Position numbers and translations under genes: made by a program. Shown in pieces: positions 47,516 to 57,700 of a stretch of 64,000 bases of DNA; position 1 is the stretch's first letter; the number at the start of each line of letters is the position of its first letter. This DNA comes from CAYUAI01 sp964442745 (GTDB taxonomy: Bacteria > Pseudomonadota > Gammaproteobacteria > S012-40). The notes under the pieces are model-generated. The model searched no databases. It was not told the DNA's origin and saw nothing but the letters and a program-made list of their open reading frames with translations. The stretch is taken from assembly GCA_964442745.1 (NCBI GenBank), contig CAYUAI010000014.1:1-64000 (forward strand), read 5' to 3'.

Positions 47516-48212
47516 GATTTAATTTACCAATAAATTGATACCCTCGCCCCCAAATGGTTTTGATAAACTTCGGATGTTTTGCATCATCTTGCAGTTTAGT
47601 TCGTAATCGCGAGACGGCCACATCAATGGATCGATTAAATGCATTCCAGTCAACCCCACGGGTTTCATCCATGATATTACCTCGACTAATGACACGTGCG
47701 GGGTAGCTCATTAATAGGTGTAAAATTTCGAATTCCATCGTGGTCAATTGCAAGTCGACTTGACCGAGCGTAGCACTCATATATTGAACATTGACCACTA
47801 GCTCGCCCGAGATGATTTGGTTAGGTGGTTTACTTGGTATCACCGCTTGGTAACGTCGTAGCACAGTTTGAATTCGAGCTAATAATTCACGAGGCTCAAA
47901 TGGTTTTGGTAAATAATCATCGGCACCCAACTCTAAACCAACAATACGGTCCATGGTTTCACCACGGGCAGTCAACATAATAACAGGGGTGCTTTTTAAT
48001 TTTCGAATGGCCTTAAGCGTTTCAAAACCATCCATTTCGGGTAACATCACATCTAAGATAATCAAATCAATGTTGTTGATTTCAAGCACAGAAAAACCTT
48101 TACTCGGTGCATTGGCAGTGAAAATTCTAAAATCGTATTGACTGAGATAACAGTTGAGCAAAGTACACAATTTAACATCATCATCAATGATTAAAAGTTG
48201 TTTATTTGCCAT
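47505..48212 (-). CDS. cpxR: Response regulator, CpxR-like
   Basis: 235 residues, OmpR family. The receiver has D10-D12, phosphoacceptor D54 and KPF; a winged-helix domain with SRLRTKL and IKTIWGRGYQF follows. The RGVDWNAFNRSIDVAVSRL segment is typical of CpxR. It controls envelope-stress genes on phosphorylation by CpxA. It lies 123 bp downstream of the CpxP-like gene in the same direction. Confidence 0.9.
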   Translation of the reverse strand: MANKQLLIIDDDVKLCTLLNCYLSQYDFRIFTANAPSKGFSVLEINNIDLIILDVMLPEMDGFETLKAIRKLKSTPVIMLTARGETMDRIVGLELGADDYLPKPFEPRELLARIQTVLRRYQAVIPSKPPNQIISGELVVNVQYMSATLGQVDLQLTTMEFEILHLLMSYPARVISRGNIMDETRGVDWNAFNRSIDVAVSRLRTKLQDDAKHPKFIKTIWGRGYQFIGKLNHDF

Positions 48213-48250
48213 ATTTATTCAGCCGCCATAGAAATCAAATAATAGAGGAA

Positions 48251-48277
48251 TGGGCACTGTTGTACCAACAGTGCCCA
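48251..48277. repeat. Perfect 12-bp hairpin between cpxP-like gene and cpxR
   Basis: Arms 48251-48262 and 48266-48277 pair perfectly around a 3-base loop. On the cpx strand it lies after the cpxP stop and 38 bp before cpxR. No T run follows, so it may reduce read-through or mark an mRNA processing site. AGGAATGGGC at its edge links it to the dispersed palindromes near zwf. Confidence 0.65.
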
Positions 48278-48335
48278 TCGATAATGTACTACGGTTCTAT
48301 ATTTCGTGGTTGACCTAAATTACTAGTTTTTGTTA

Positions 48336-48782
48336 TTAACTTTCATTATGTTGGTGGTATTTTCTAAATTTTTCAAGTTTTTTCGTTAACTTCTGTTTTT
48401 GCTCATCAGTGAGTGAAGCATGAAACTCAACAAGTTTACTAATCACCCCTGGGGCGACTTCATCCACTCGCGTTTGATGTTGCTTGAGCATATCCATCAA
48501 TAACGATGGATTAATTTTCGACTTTGGTATTTCTGTCAATAAGGTGTCCATCATTTGAGTTTTACTGTGATAATGTTTTTTGTAATTTGTCATGATTTCA
48601 GTTTTGATCGCCTCCAGTTTGACTTTTTGTTGTTCATTCAAATCCAGTTTTTTACTCACTTTGTGTACAATCCACTCGGCTTTGTCTTCGGGATCCTGGT
48701 GATGGCGACCACAACCACTTAATACCAGGGCCGTGAGACTGGCAATGATGGTAAAGGGAATTAACAATTTACGTAGCTTCAT
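48336..48782 (-). CDS. CpxP/Spy-like periplasmic lipoprotein
   Basis: 148 residues. The signal peptide ends in a lipobox LSGC with C24, unlike enteric CpxP, which is soluble. The mature part is helical and has two LTxxQ-like motifs (LNEQQKVKLEAI and LTDEQKQKLTKKL), with many K and H. It probably binds misfolded proteins and inhibits CpxA as CpxP does. The start at 48782 is supported by GAGG eight bases upstream; the frame from 48812 is longer. It is first in cpxP-cpxR-cpxA order. Confidence 0.78.
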   Translation of the reverse strand: MKLRKLLIPFTIIASLTALVLSGCGRHHQDPEDKAEWIVHKVSKKLDLNEQQKVKLEAIKTEIMTNYKKHYHSKTQMMDTLLTEIPKSKINPSLLMDMLKQHQTRVDEVAPGVISKLVEFHASLTDEQKQKLTKKLEKFRKYHQHNES

Positions 48783-48995
48783 GACGGTTTCCTCTATTTT
48801 TCTATGAATCAAAATTAATGCACTCTCAACACGAAACCTATCATAGAAAAATTCAGACTTTAAATCTTTTCAGAAAAGTTAAAAATTGTTACCAATTGTT
48901 AATGAAGGTGGTCAAAGGTTATCATAGGGAAATCAAATCGTTGATGTTTTATGCTCAGCATGAAAAATAATAGCAAGCAAAGAAAGGGAAACATT

Positions 48996-49958
48996 ATGAA
49001 TGTTGCTTATTTAGAAGATGGAAGCTTAGGCTTTCGTGATGATTATCCCAAACCTCACCCCGGCTCAGGAGAGGTATTGTTGCAAATAAGATTGGCCAGT
49101 ATTTGCGGCACGGATATCGCGCTGGTTAATGGGTATGCCGCTTTTACCGGTGTCCCAGGGCATGAATTTGTCGCGCAGGTCATTGGTGCTGGACAGCAGG
49201 TTGATGAAACATGGTTAGGACAGCGTGTGGTCGCGGAAATCAACCAATGGTGTGGGAAGTGTGAATTTTGTCTCGATTCGATTTATAGCCACTGCACTCA
49301 GCGGCAAGTGATTGGTATACGAGATCATCAAGGAGCATTTGCGCAGTATTTAGTCGTAAAAGCCAATACCTTGCATCGCTTACCCGACCACATAACGGAT
49401 CAACAAGCGGTGCTTATTGAGCCATTAGCCGCCGCCTTTCGCATTGTCGAACAGATAAAACATCTCTCTTATCATCGTGTTTTGTTAATTGGAGCAGGGC
49501 GCTTAGGCCAGCTCATTGCTCGGGTCATGGCATTACAAAGCGTGGAGTTATTTGTGTTAACTCGCCATCAAAAGCAACGCCGATTATTGCAAGAATTACC
49601 ATTGTCTTGTGTCGATGAAGCACAAGTGCAAACCCGATCTATGGATATTGTCATCGAAGCCAGTGGCCAGGCATCTGGCTTCGAATTGGCGCTTAAAGCG
49701 ATTCGCCCCAGCGGGGTTTGTGTGTTAAAAAGCACCTACGCACACGGCCAACAGATTAATCTTGCAGAACTGGTAATTCATGAAATACAAATATGGGGCT
49801 CGCGTTGTGGTCCCTTTTCAGCGGCGATTTCTGCGTTAAATCACGGTGAAGTTGCTGTGGAATCACTCATCGAGGCCATTTATCCTTTGTCAGATATCAA
49901 TGCCGCGTTTGAAAAATTGCGAGAACCCGCGTGCATGAAAGTATTGTTATGCCCTTAA
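48996..49958 (+). CDS. Zinc-dependent medium-chain dehydrogenase
   Basis: 320 residues, MDR superfamily. Catalytic zinc ligands are C37 in SICGTD and H56/E57 in PGHE. Structural zinc cysteines are C86, C89, C92 and C100. The NAD-binding Rossmann motif is GAGRLGQLIA. The start at 48996 (MNVAYLE) has AAAGGGA upstream; the frame from 48951 would add a poor leader. It oxidises an alcohol or polyol with NAD(P); the substrate cannot be told. It stands alone, divergent from the cpx genes. Confidence 0.85.
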   Translation: MNVAYLEDGSLGFRDDYPKPHPGSGEVLLQIRLASICGTDIALVNGYAAFTGVPGHEFVAQVIGAGQQVDETWLGQRVVAEINQWCGKCEFCLDSIYSHCTQRQVIGIRDHQGAFAQYLVVKANTLHRLPDHITDQQAVLIEPLAAAFRIVEQIKHLSYHRVLLIGAGRLGQLIARVMALQSVELFVLTRHQKQRRLLQELPLSCVDEAQVQTRSMDIVIEASGQASGFELALKAIRPSGVCVLKSTYAHGQQINLAELVIHEIQIWGSRCGPFSAAISALNHGEVAVESLIEAIYPLSDINAAFEKLREPACMKVLLCP

Positions 49959-49981
49959 CATGAGTGAGCAAAGGACTACAC

Positions 49982-50377
49982 TCATACATTAACCACTCGG
50001 CTTGATATCACATCACAAAGCCGGTAAAGTTTGGCAAAGTACGCTTGAGTTTCACCCTTGATATGAGGAATCACTTTTTGTAACTCCACTTTGCATGGAG
50101 GCAGCATTTTTATTGTTTCAGCCGTTAATTTTCCATTATTGAAAATAAATTCATTGATACAATCACAAACCAACCGATTGGTTTCTTTTAAAGCAATGCC
50201 ATTGATGTTCAATTCAGTGGCTTCTGTTGGGAAGGTATTCTGTAGTTCACTCCACATTTGTTTGATATCATTCATTGTCAATTCCCGATCGTCATCCTCA
50301 GACCTATCGTAATAAATTTCGCTTTGCGCTGCCCATCCTGATTTCGATGGAATACTCACTTCCAGAGTAAAGTCCAT
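49982..50377 (-). CDS. Uncharacterised protein
   Basis: 131 residues without signal peptide or membrane helix. It begins with MDFTLEVSIPSKSG and contains three cysteines near the middle and end. No family is recognised. It is convergent with the dehydrogenase, 23 bp apart, and its codon use looks ordinary, so it is probably a true gene. Confidence 0.5.
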   Translation of the reverse strand: MDFTLEVSIPSKSGWAAQSEIYYDRSEDDDRELTMNDIKQMWSELQNTFPTEATELNINGIALKETNRLVCDCINEFIFNNGKLTAETIKMLPPCKVELQKVIPHIKGETQAYFAKLYRLCDVISSRVVNV

Positions 50378-50447
50378 AATAACAAGACAACCCTCGATTG
50401 CCTAGGTCTCACCTCATACAATGTTTGGCCTTGATGCAAGAGCTTCC

Positions 50448-51062
50448 CTAACTCAATTGACCATTATGAAAAACCAATGAAGCACTCACCTGCTCATCAT
50501 ATATCTCAAATTGTAACCGCGTTAAAGCTGCATGAGGAATCTGAATAGCAAACAAACGCTCTATCGGCAAGCCTAGCACCTGTTTCACTATCATACGTAT
50601 CACACCCGCATGGCAAATCACTAACACATGCTGGTGATGATGCTTCGCAATCAAGGCTTGTAATACATTATCGATACGCCGCTCAAAATCCAGCAGCGGC
50701 TCTGCACCGGGAGGCGTATAAAGCACAGGATCTTGCCAAAAGTTATACAATGCTTGAGTATGGGTCCGTTCGATATCTTGGGCGGTACGACCTTCCCATT
50801 CACCAAAACTCATCTCCTTCAATAATGGATCAAAATTTAGCGGAAGCAAGGTTTTTTGTACCAACTCATTCGCAAACTCACTGCAGCGTCGTAGCGGTGA
50901 GCTCAGTATATGATCCCAACCAGAGAACACACCAACCGCTTGCCGCATTTGCCGCCATCCTTTTTCGGTTAACGGGTCATCCTGTTGTCCACGGTAACAT
51001 TCACCGCCCATCGGTTCGCCATGACGTAACAAATCCAGCCATACTGTTGCCTGGTGAGCCAT
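50448..51062 (-). CDS. Histidine phosphatase (phosphoglycerate mutase-like)
   Basis: 204 residues. The RHG motif is LLRHGEP (R13, H14); H14 takes the phosphate. The second histidine is in VICHAGVIR. The early GGECYRGQQDDPLTEKGW segment and length fit the CobC/alpha-ribazole-phosphatase or PhoE-like group. No cobalamin genes are adjacent, so the substrate is unclear. AAAGGAG lies 8 bases before the ATG. Confidence 0.85.
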   Translation of the reverse strand: MAHQATVWLDLLRHGEPMGGECYRGQQDDPLTEKGWRQMRQAVGVFSGWDHILSSPLRRCSEFANELVQKTLLPLNFDPLLKEMSFGEWEGRTAQDIERTHTQALYNFWQDPVLYTPPGAEPLLDFERRIDNVLQALIAKHHHQHVLVICHAGVIRMIVKQVLGLPIERLFAIQIPHAALTRLQFEIYDEQVSASLVFHNGQLS

Positions 51063-51274
51063 GAAATCTCCTTTTGTAATAATTCACTCTCTCCAATACA
51101 ATAAAAATAACACGGAAGGATCAAGCAAAAATTGAAGTTTCGTTACCGGCGGCCGACAAGTAACGAATCATTGAGTATACACAGCTCACAATCATCGGGA
51201 TGATTGACCTCATTAGTTTTAATCAGGTCACTTCATGTCAGCCTTTTAGATTTAGATAAAAACTTTGACTGACT

Positions 51275-52366
51275 ATGCTAAAAAAAATTAGTTACATTGG
51301 CTTATTTATCACAGGGTTATCAATGCCTTTACCATTGTTTGCACTCGCCTTAGGGGCGATTGATGCCCACCAAACTTCATTATTTTCGCGCTTTGCAGGA
51401 AACATACCTATTACAGGAGCAAAGGCTAACTTACTCAGCTCACAGACCACTATCCGTATCATCGCCGCAAAAGAGTACGTCGATAACAGCATGCAACAAT
51501 CTGTCAAACGATTAAACGCCCGTTTAGTGCAAAATAAACAAGGCCAACCGAGTATTAAAATTTTTTCCAATCAGCCTATCAACGACTCGATACTTGAGTT
51601 TTCGCTAAATTTTACTTGGGAAGGTGGACGAACCTCAAGACACTATATTGTCTTATTGGACCCACCTAGCAAACCAACCAACCTGCCCGCAGGTCATCAA
51701 GTAAGCCATCAACCAACAGTAAATCAGCTGTTTGAAGCTCGGCAACGACACGCCACAGCAAGCTCCATCGTTAAAGTAAAAGTGACTGATTCGCCATTCT
51801 CTCAATCATTGAAAGCAGAGAAATTTCGTACCGATGCGCAAGGCAAAATCACTTATGGACCCACCGATCGAACAGACACTTTATCAAAAATTACCAAACG
51901 AATCCGCCCGAAAAATACCTCCTCTGCGCAGATAATGTACGTGTTATTTAAAGAAAATCCAGAATCATTCAGTGGAAATAATATAAACCGCCTCAAAGCA
52001 GGATACACCTTAACCATTGAAAACCCAGATGCCATAACGGCCATATCAACCCAAGCAGCTAAACGCTTTTTATTCCCGGAAAGATATGCGACAGACGAGT
52101 CTTCCGCTGCCGAAGCACCGAAAACAGTGGCCTCAGCCACCGACGAACAACGTCAAATTGAAAAACAATGGTTAGAATTCAGCCAGCTGAAAGACGCAGT
52201 AACTGACGCAATGAGTGAACAACAAGCAAGCGAGCAGGAAAATGATCGTATAAAACAAAAAATCGCTTCATTGGAAGCGCTGCTTCCAGAATTGAGTGCT
52301 CAGTTAGAAGATAAAAATACCTTGTTAGAGCAACTAAAAACACACTCGCCAAAATCAACACTTTAA
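51275..52366 (+). CDS. FimV-like protein
   Basis: 363 residues. A signal peptide (about 1-25) is followed by the FimV N-terminal domain (about 25-130), recognisable by ILEFSLNFTWEGGR and HYIVLLDPP. A LysM-like motif region (about 205-255) has SAQIMYVLFKENPESF and NNINRLKAGYTLTI. A coiled coil (about 295-358) ends the protein. Full FimV/HubP proteins have a long acidic TPR tail, absent here, so this is a short form. FimV relatives bind peptidoglycan and organise the cell pole. The kinase gene follows. Confidence 0.78.
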   Translation: MLKKISYIGLFITGLSMPLPLFALALGAIDAHQTSLFSRFAGNIPITGAKANLLSSQTTIRIIAAKEYVDNSMQQSVKRLNARLVQNKQGQPSIKIFSNQPINDSILEFSLNFTWEGGRTSRHYIVLLDPPSKPTNLPAGHQVSHQPTVNQLFEARQRHATASSIVKVKVTDSPFSQSLKAEKFRTDAQGKITYGPTDRTDTLSKITKRIRPKNTSSAQIMYVLFKENPESFSGNNINRLKAGYTLTIENPDAITAISTQAAKRFLFPERYATDESSAAEAPKTVASATDEQRQIEKQWLEFSQLKDAVTDAMSEQQASEQENDRIKQKIASLEALLPELSAQLEDKNTLLEQLKTHSPKSTL

Positions 52367-52627
52367 TATTAGATCTTGGATAACCTAGCAGAGCGTCTCA
52401 ACCTAGACAAATCCGCCGCGGCCTACCAAATTTAGGTTGCCCAATGTTGACTTCCCTACCATTCTTTTACTAAATTATCCGTGAGTGATCTACAATCAAC
52501 CGATCCTCACGGATAAGTTTACCCCCCGAAAGATCAAAAAAAACAATTCTTCAACCTCCCACTATTCCATGTATCACTCACTAGTGTAGAATACCTGTGC
52601 TAAATCAACGGGGTGACAAACGACAGC

Positions 52628-53983
52628 ATGGATATTCCTGGATACCGCATTATACGTAAGGTGGGGCATGGCGCAACAGCGTATGTGTATGTCGCTGTCC
52701 AAGAATCATTAGATCGCAAAGTCGCCTTGAAAATTCTAACACCCGCGCTTGCCTCAGACCCCGAATATAGTAAACGATTCCTGAAGGAAGGCCGCATTAT
52801 TGCGACACTGCCAACCCACCCTCACTTGGTCACCATTCATGATGTTGGCAACCACGAAGGCCAGTATTACATGGCCATGGAGTATCTGGCAGGCGGCACG
52901 CTTACCGATATCATTAAAAAAGGTTTAACGCTTAAGTTCTCTTTAAAAATTTTAGAGCAAATCGCTACCTCACTGGCCCACATCCATAAACATCACGTTA
53001 TCCATCGGGATATCAAACCCGGCAATATCATGTTTCGTGATGAAGATACCGCCGTATTATCTGATTTTGGTATTGCAAAACAAACCGATAGCACCGCTGC
53101 TGAGGCAACCGCCTTGGGCACCACAATTGGCACACCGTATTATATGAGCCCAGAACAAGTGGAAGGCAAACGACCCAGCGAACAGTCAGACTTATATAGC
53201 TTGGGCGTTGTTCTCTATGAAATGCTAACCGGCCAAAAGCCTTATGACGGCGAAAATGTCTTTGCTATTCTCTGGAAACATCAACAAGAACCGATTCCCC
53301 AATTACCTGAAAAATATGCGCAGCTCCAACCCTTACTGGAACGTTTATTAGCCAAAGCGCCCATGGATCGCTACCCCAGCGCTACCGACCTGATCAAAAC
53401 AATCAGGAATATTGCAGCAATAATCGACGAAGATACCCTAAATATTTCGACAGATGATCTGTTTAAATGGGAACGTCCTCATGAAACCGTTGTTATTAAA
53501 CAAAAAGTTGAATGGCCTAAATGGACTGGTGGCATTTTGATCGGCGGCTTAACCTCTATCTTAGTTTATTTGGCAATACCCCACCCCACCCCACGAGACC
53601 CCCCGCCGCTCGATCTAGGTGTACAAATACTCCCCCCACCCAAACAATTTAATACGCAACTTTCTAAAGCAGAAAATGATAAAGTAGGCCGCCTCGTTGA
53701 GGCTGGATTTGCGCATTTAGAACTCGGTCGTTTAGTTGAACCGGCGGGTAGCAATGCCTATGATGCATTTCAGCGAATATTGGAAATTGACCCCAGCAAT
53801 CCATCCGCAAAAGGTGGAATACTGAAAATTGCACAAATATATTCAAAAAAAGCCAAACAACGATTGGCAGAAGGTAATATAAATAGTAGCCTATCCCTAA
53901 TAGAGACTGGCTTACAAGTGTCACCGGATAATGACGAATTATTGACACTGCTGGAAGAGTTGAGTAGTAAAGTACCTGATTAG
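52628..53983 (+). CDS. Membrane-anchored Ser/Thr protein kinase with periplasmic helical repeats
   Basis: 451 residues from the ATG at 52628; a GTG five codons earlier (52613) is possible. The cytoplasmic kinase domain (about 5-265) has glycine loop GHGATAYVYV, ATP lysine in VALKIL, catalytic loop HRDIKPGN (D128), DFGIAK and activation/P+1 segment GTPYYMSPEQ. One membrane helix follows (about 299-318). The remaining region (about 340-451) is helical and TPR-like, beyond the membrane. The kinase is complete and resembles PpkA/PknB types from gammaproteobacteria. It stands between the FimV-like gene and the giant lipoprotein. Confidence 0.88.
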   Translation: MDIPGYRIIRKVGHGATAYVYVAVQESLDRKVALKILTPALASDPEYSKRFLKEGRIIATLPTHPHLVTIHDVGNHEGQYYMAMEYLAGGTLTDIIKKGLTLKFSLKILEQIATSLAHIHKHHVIHRDIKPGNIMFRDEDTAVLSDFGIAKQTDSTAAEATALGTTIGTPYYMSPEQVEGKRPSEQSDLYSLGVVLYEMLTGQKPYDGENVFAILWKHQQEPIPQLPEKYAQLQPLLERLLAKAPMDRYPSATDLIKTIRNIAAIIDEDTLNISTDDLFKWERPHETVVIKQKVEWPKWTGGILIGGLTSILVYLAIPHPTPRDPPPLDLGVQILPPPKQFNTQLSKAENDKVGRLVEAGFAHLELGRLVEPAGSNAYDAFQRILEIDPSNPSAKGGILKIAQIYSKKAKQRLAEGNINSSLSLIETGLQVSPDNDELLTLLEELSSKVPD

Positions 53984-54735
53984 AAAAATTAAAGTTTCAG
54001 TGAGTTGGTAGTTTTTTATAGCAATAGTAGTTATCGATAGAGAGAAATTTAGCATTTGGTATCACCAATGCGTTGAAAAGCAATGTTTTTTGATCGCTGC
54101 AATACTCGTGAGCATTGTTAACTCAAGAAAATTGCTGCAGGATCAAGGCGCTAATAAAATCAAATGTTTACTTAGCTCATATCGATAGTTATAAAAAAAA
54201 TAAATAATCAGTTGGCGACAAAGTACAAGTGATAGTTATTGATGAATAGATTTGAGGCATGTTTAAAGTGCGTAGCAGACTATCTGCGACTCGCCAAACA
54301 TCAAAACCCAAAAACTCATCCAATTGCCTAGCTTAATCTGTACCAACATTGATTAAAAGTAGGACGCAGTCATGCCATGGAAAGCATAGACAACAGAGGG
54401 AATCTCTGCCAAACAGCCCAACATTTAGCAACGGCTATTCGCAACAATAGCCTTGATATGGTAATGGTTGTTATGCAAACACCTGTCATGCTGCTACCAC
54501 TCATTTTTCTACATCATCTGAGTTCTTTGTACCACAAAAAAATGCAGTGCAATGCATTGTCAATGATTACGTGGATACCGACAGAACCCGCTGGCACTTG
54601 GCTTCACGACTCCGATAACTAGCAACAATTAACCAGTAATAAACTTAGCGCCAATCTATCCGGGCATAAGATGGAACGATGGGGATATTCATACCTGTCG
54701 ATTGTTCTGACCATTAAAACGAAGTGAGAGTATCA
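53984..54735. other. 750-bp region between kinase and giant lipoprotein
   Basis: No convincing gene. An 81-codon frame at 54377-54622 has one hydrophobic stretch but lacks a ribosome site and family match. The promoter of the giant gene should lie in the last 100 bp. Confidence 0.45.
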
Positions 54736-57700
54736 ATGCGTTATCGTTTACCCTTACCCATACTTATTATTTTATTGCTATTGTTAACCGCCTGTGACAA
54801 TTCAAAACCACAGGAAGCAATAGATATCGATAACGATCGCTTTGCTCAACCTGCGGCCAGAATCAATCATGACCCAGCGCCCATCAACAATGATGAAGTT
54901 CTGGATGGCACACGCATTTCAGACACAACTATGGATGACAAACTGAAAAGTTGCCTGCAAACCAACAACAAAACATGGGTGCATGAAGTCAGTTTTATCC
55001 AATGCAACGGGCGGGGAATCACTGACCTAAACGGTATTAGCGTATTTACAGAATTGCAAGGTCTTGACCTGGACAATAACTCGATAACAGACCTATCGCC
55101 ACTCAATGGGCTAAGCAAACTCTCTTATTTGAGTTTATCACATAACCAATTAACCAACTTGGGCGAACTCAACTTACCCACGTTGCGCTATCTCGATCTA
55201 TCGAATAACTCACTCACCAACCTCAGCGGCATTGAAAATTCAAGTTTGCTTAACCGGCTTTTTATGTCCCACAATGAAATTATCGACCTCAGCTTGTTAA
55301 GCACACTCAATCAACTTTACGAACTCCACGTCGCCAATAATCAACTTAGTACATTAAATGGCCTTCCTGCAGGCAACGTATTACAACACTTATCTACAGA
55401 ACACAATAATATCAGTGATATTACTGCATTAAACCAACTGAGCGAACCTGCCAGACTCTATTTGCAACACAATCGCATCGCCGACCTAAATGCACTAAAA
55501 AGCTTCACAACGCTGAGTATTCTACGCCTTGATAACAATGACATTAGCGATTTACTTCCACTCGAAAATCATGTTGATCTAAAAGTATTGTACGCACAAA
55601 ACAATCGCATCACATCAACCAATGGCTTAACCGACAAAACGGCACTTAGCCGAGTTCGCCTAGCCAATAACCTGATTAATGATATTTCTCAATTAAGCAA
55701 CAACACCTCGCTGACAAATTTAGATTTGACCGATAACCAAATCCCAGATATTAACGCGTTAAACAATTTATCCGCCATGGAAAGACTTGATATTAGCCAA
55801 AACTATGTGGCAGATATCAAGGCGTTGGCTAATATGGTGAATTTAACCTATTTAGATGCTGCAAATAATAATATTAAAGATATTCAGCCACTGGCGAATC
55901 TTAATCAATTAAATCACATCAATCTTACCGACAACCAGCTAAAAGACATTGCCGCCTTATCAGGCCTGACATTATTAACCGAATTAAATCTAGCCAGCAA
56001 TCCCATTATCAATTTCACACCCATCAGCCAGCAAGCAACAATTACCCGCTTAAACCTTGACAATACTGGGTTATCCCAACTGGATGATATTATCGGGCTC
56101 AATAAGCTCACTGACCTCAGCCTTGCCCAAAACGATATCAGCAACATTAGTCAATTGGATCAATTTGCGTCGCTCGCTACCTTAAATTTACACTCAACAC
56201 TGATTAAGAATATTGATGTATTAGAAAATTTACCGCAGCTAAGTAATGTTAATCTCGCGAACACTAACATTCTAAACTTAGCCCCATTAACAACACTCAA
56301 TGAATTGGCTATTCTCAATCTAGAAAATGCAAATATTAGTACTGAGACAGTCACTGAACTTGCTAAACTAAGTAATTTAACTGACCTAAATATTGCGAAC
56401 AATAAAATAAGCAACGTACCCTCTTTGCAGAGTTTAACTCAACTCCAAGCGATTAATGTCAGTAATAACAACATTACTGATTTATCATTTTTAGATACCA
56501 ATGCCACACTCAATGCATTACAAGCCCAGCGTAACCCGCTCAGCAATTTAGGCAAACTATCCATTCATGATGATATCACTGAACTGGACCTTAGTTTCAT
56601 CAGCAGCGACTCAATGACTGTTGAATTTTCAAGCCGCCTGTTAGTCTCCCTGGCTAATTTTTTAAATATTCGCACCTTAGGCATCGGTGGCTTGCAATTA
56701 ACCAACCTAATGATTGCTCCACTGGCAGTACTCACTAACTTACGGTCGCTTGATATTAGCGGCAACCAAATCACAACGCTCAACGCATTAGACCAACTCA
56801 CAAAACTAGAAACCTTAAATATTAGTCAAAATGCCATCAACGATCTTGCACCGCTCGCCAATAAACGCTATCTCAAAACGTTAAATGCAAGCTCTACTGA
56901 CCTACAAAGCGTGACTGACTTAGCTCAGATCACCAGCTTAAGTCTCATTGATTTAAGTGGCAATAATGCGCAAATTATCACTTCATTAAATGCCTTACCC
57001 CAAGTTAAACATCTCAAATTAGATGACGCAAAATTAGCATCACTGCAAGACTTTCCTCCCTTAGTTAACCTGAAAACATTAACACTTAACAATAATTTAT
57101 TATCTGATATTGAAGGCATTAATATTGAAGGCAACAATAAATTTCCACGCTTAGCGAGTATTTCACTGAACGATAATACTATTGCTAATATCACAGCCTT
57201 CTCAAAACTCGATCAACTACAACGTATTGAGCTTGCCAACAATAGTGTCGTGCTTGGCATACCACAAGTCGCCTCACTCGCACATTTGCGCACCATTGAT
57301 TTAACCGGCAATACAACCATCACCTGTAGCAACTCCCAGCTTTTGAAAAACACACTGGCCAACGGTGCAGAATTACCTGATGAATGTACCCCAGATGACA
57401 CCAATCAACCACCCGAAGCCAATGCAGGCGGTGATATCACCATCGAAGAAAACACCACTCAACAATTAACCGGAATCGGCACTGATCCAGATGGTGATGA
57501 CAATTTATCATTTCAATGGGACCAACTCAGTGGCCCAGAGATCACTTTAACAACACCCAATGAAGCGAATACCAACTTCACCGCGCCTGCCGTTAAAATA
57601 ATAACAGCCATAGAGTTTCGTTTAACCGTGACGGACATTAACGGTGCTTCCAATTCGAATACGATTATTGTCACCATTGAGCCGGTAAATATTCCACCCG

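Noticed and set aside
54377..54622. 81-codon frame between the kinase and the giant lipoprotein
   Set aside because: No ribosome site and no family. Its hydrophobic stretch is weak evidence for a gene.
55018..57330. Regular spaced repeats that might suggest a CRISPR array
   Set aside because: The period is 66 bp of coding leucine-rich repeats with varied sequence, not identical repeats with unique spacers.
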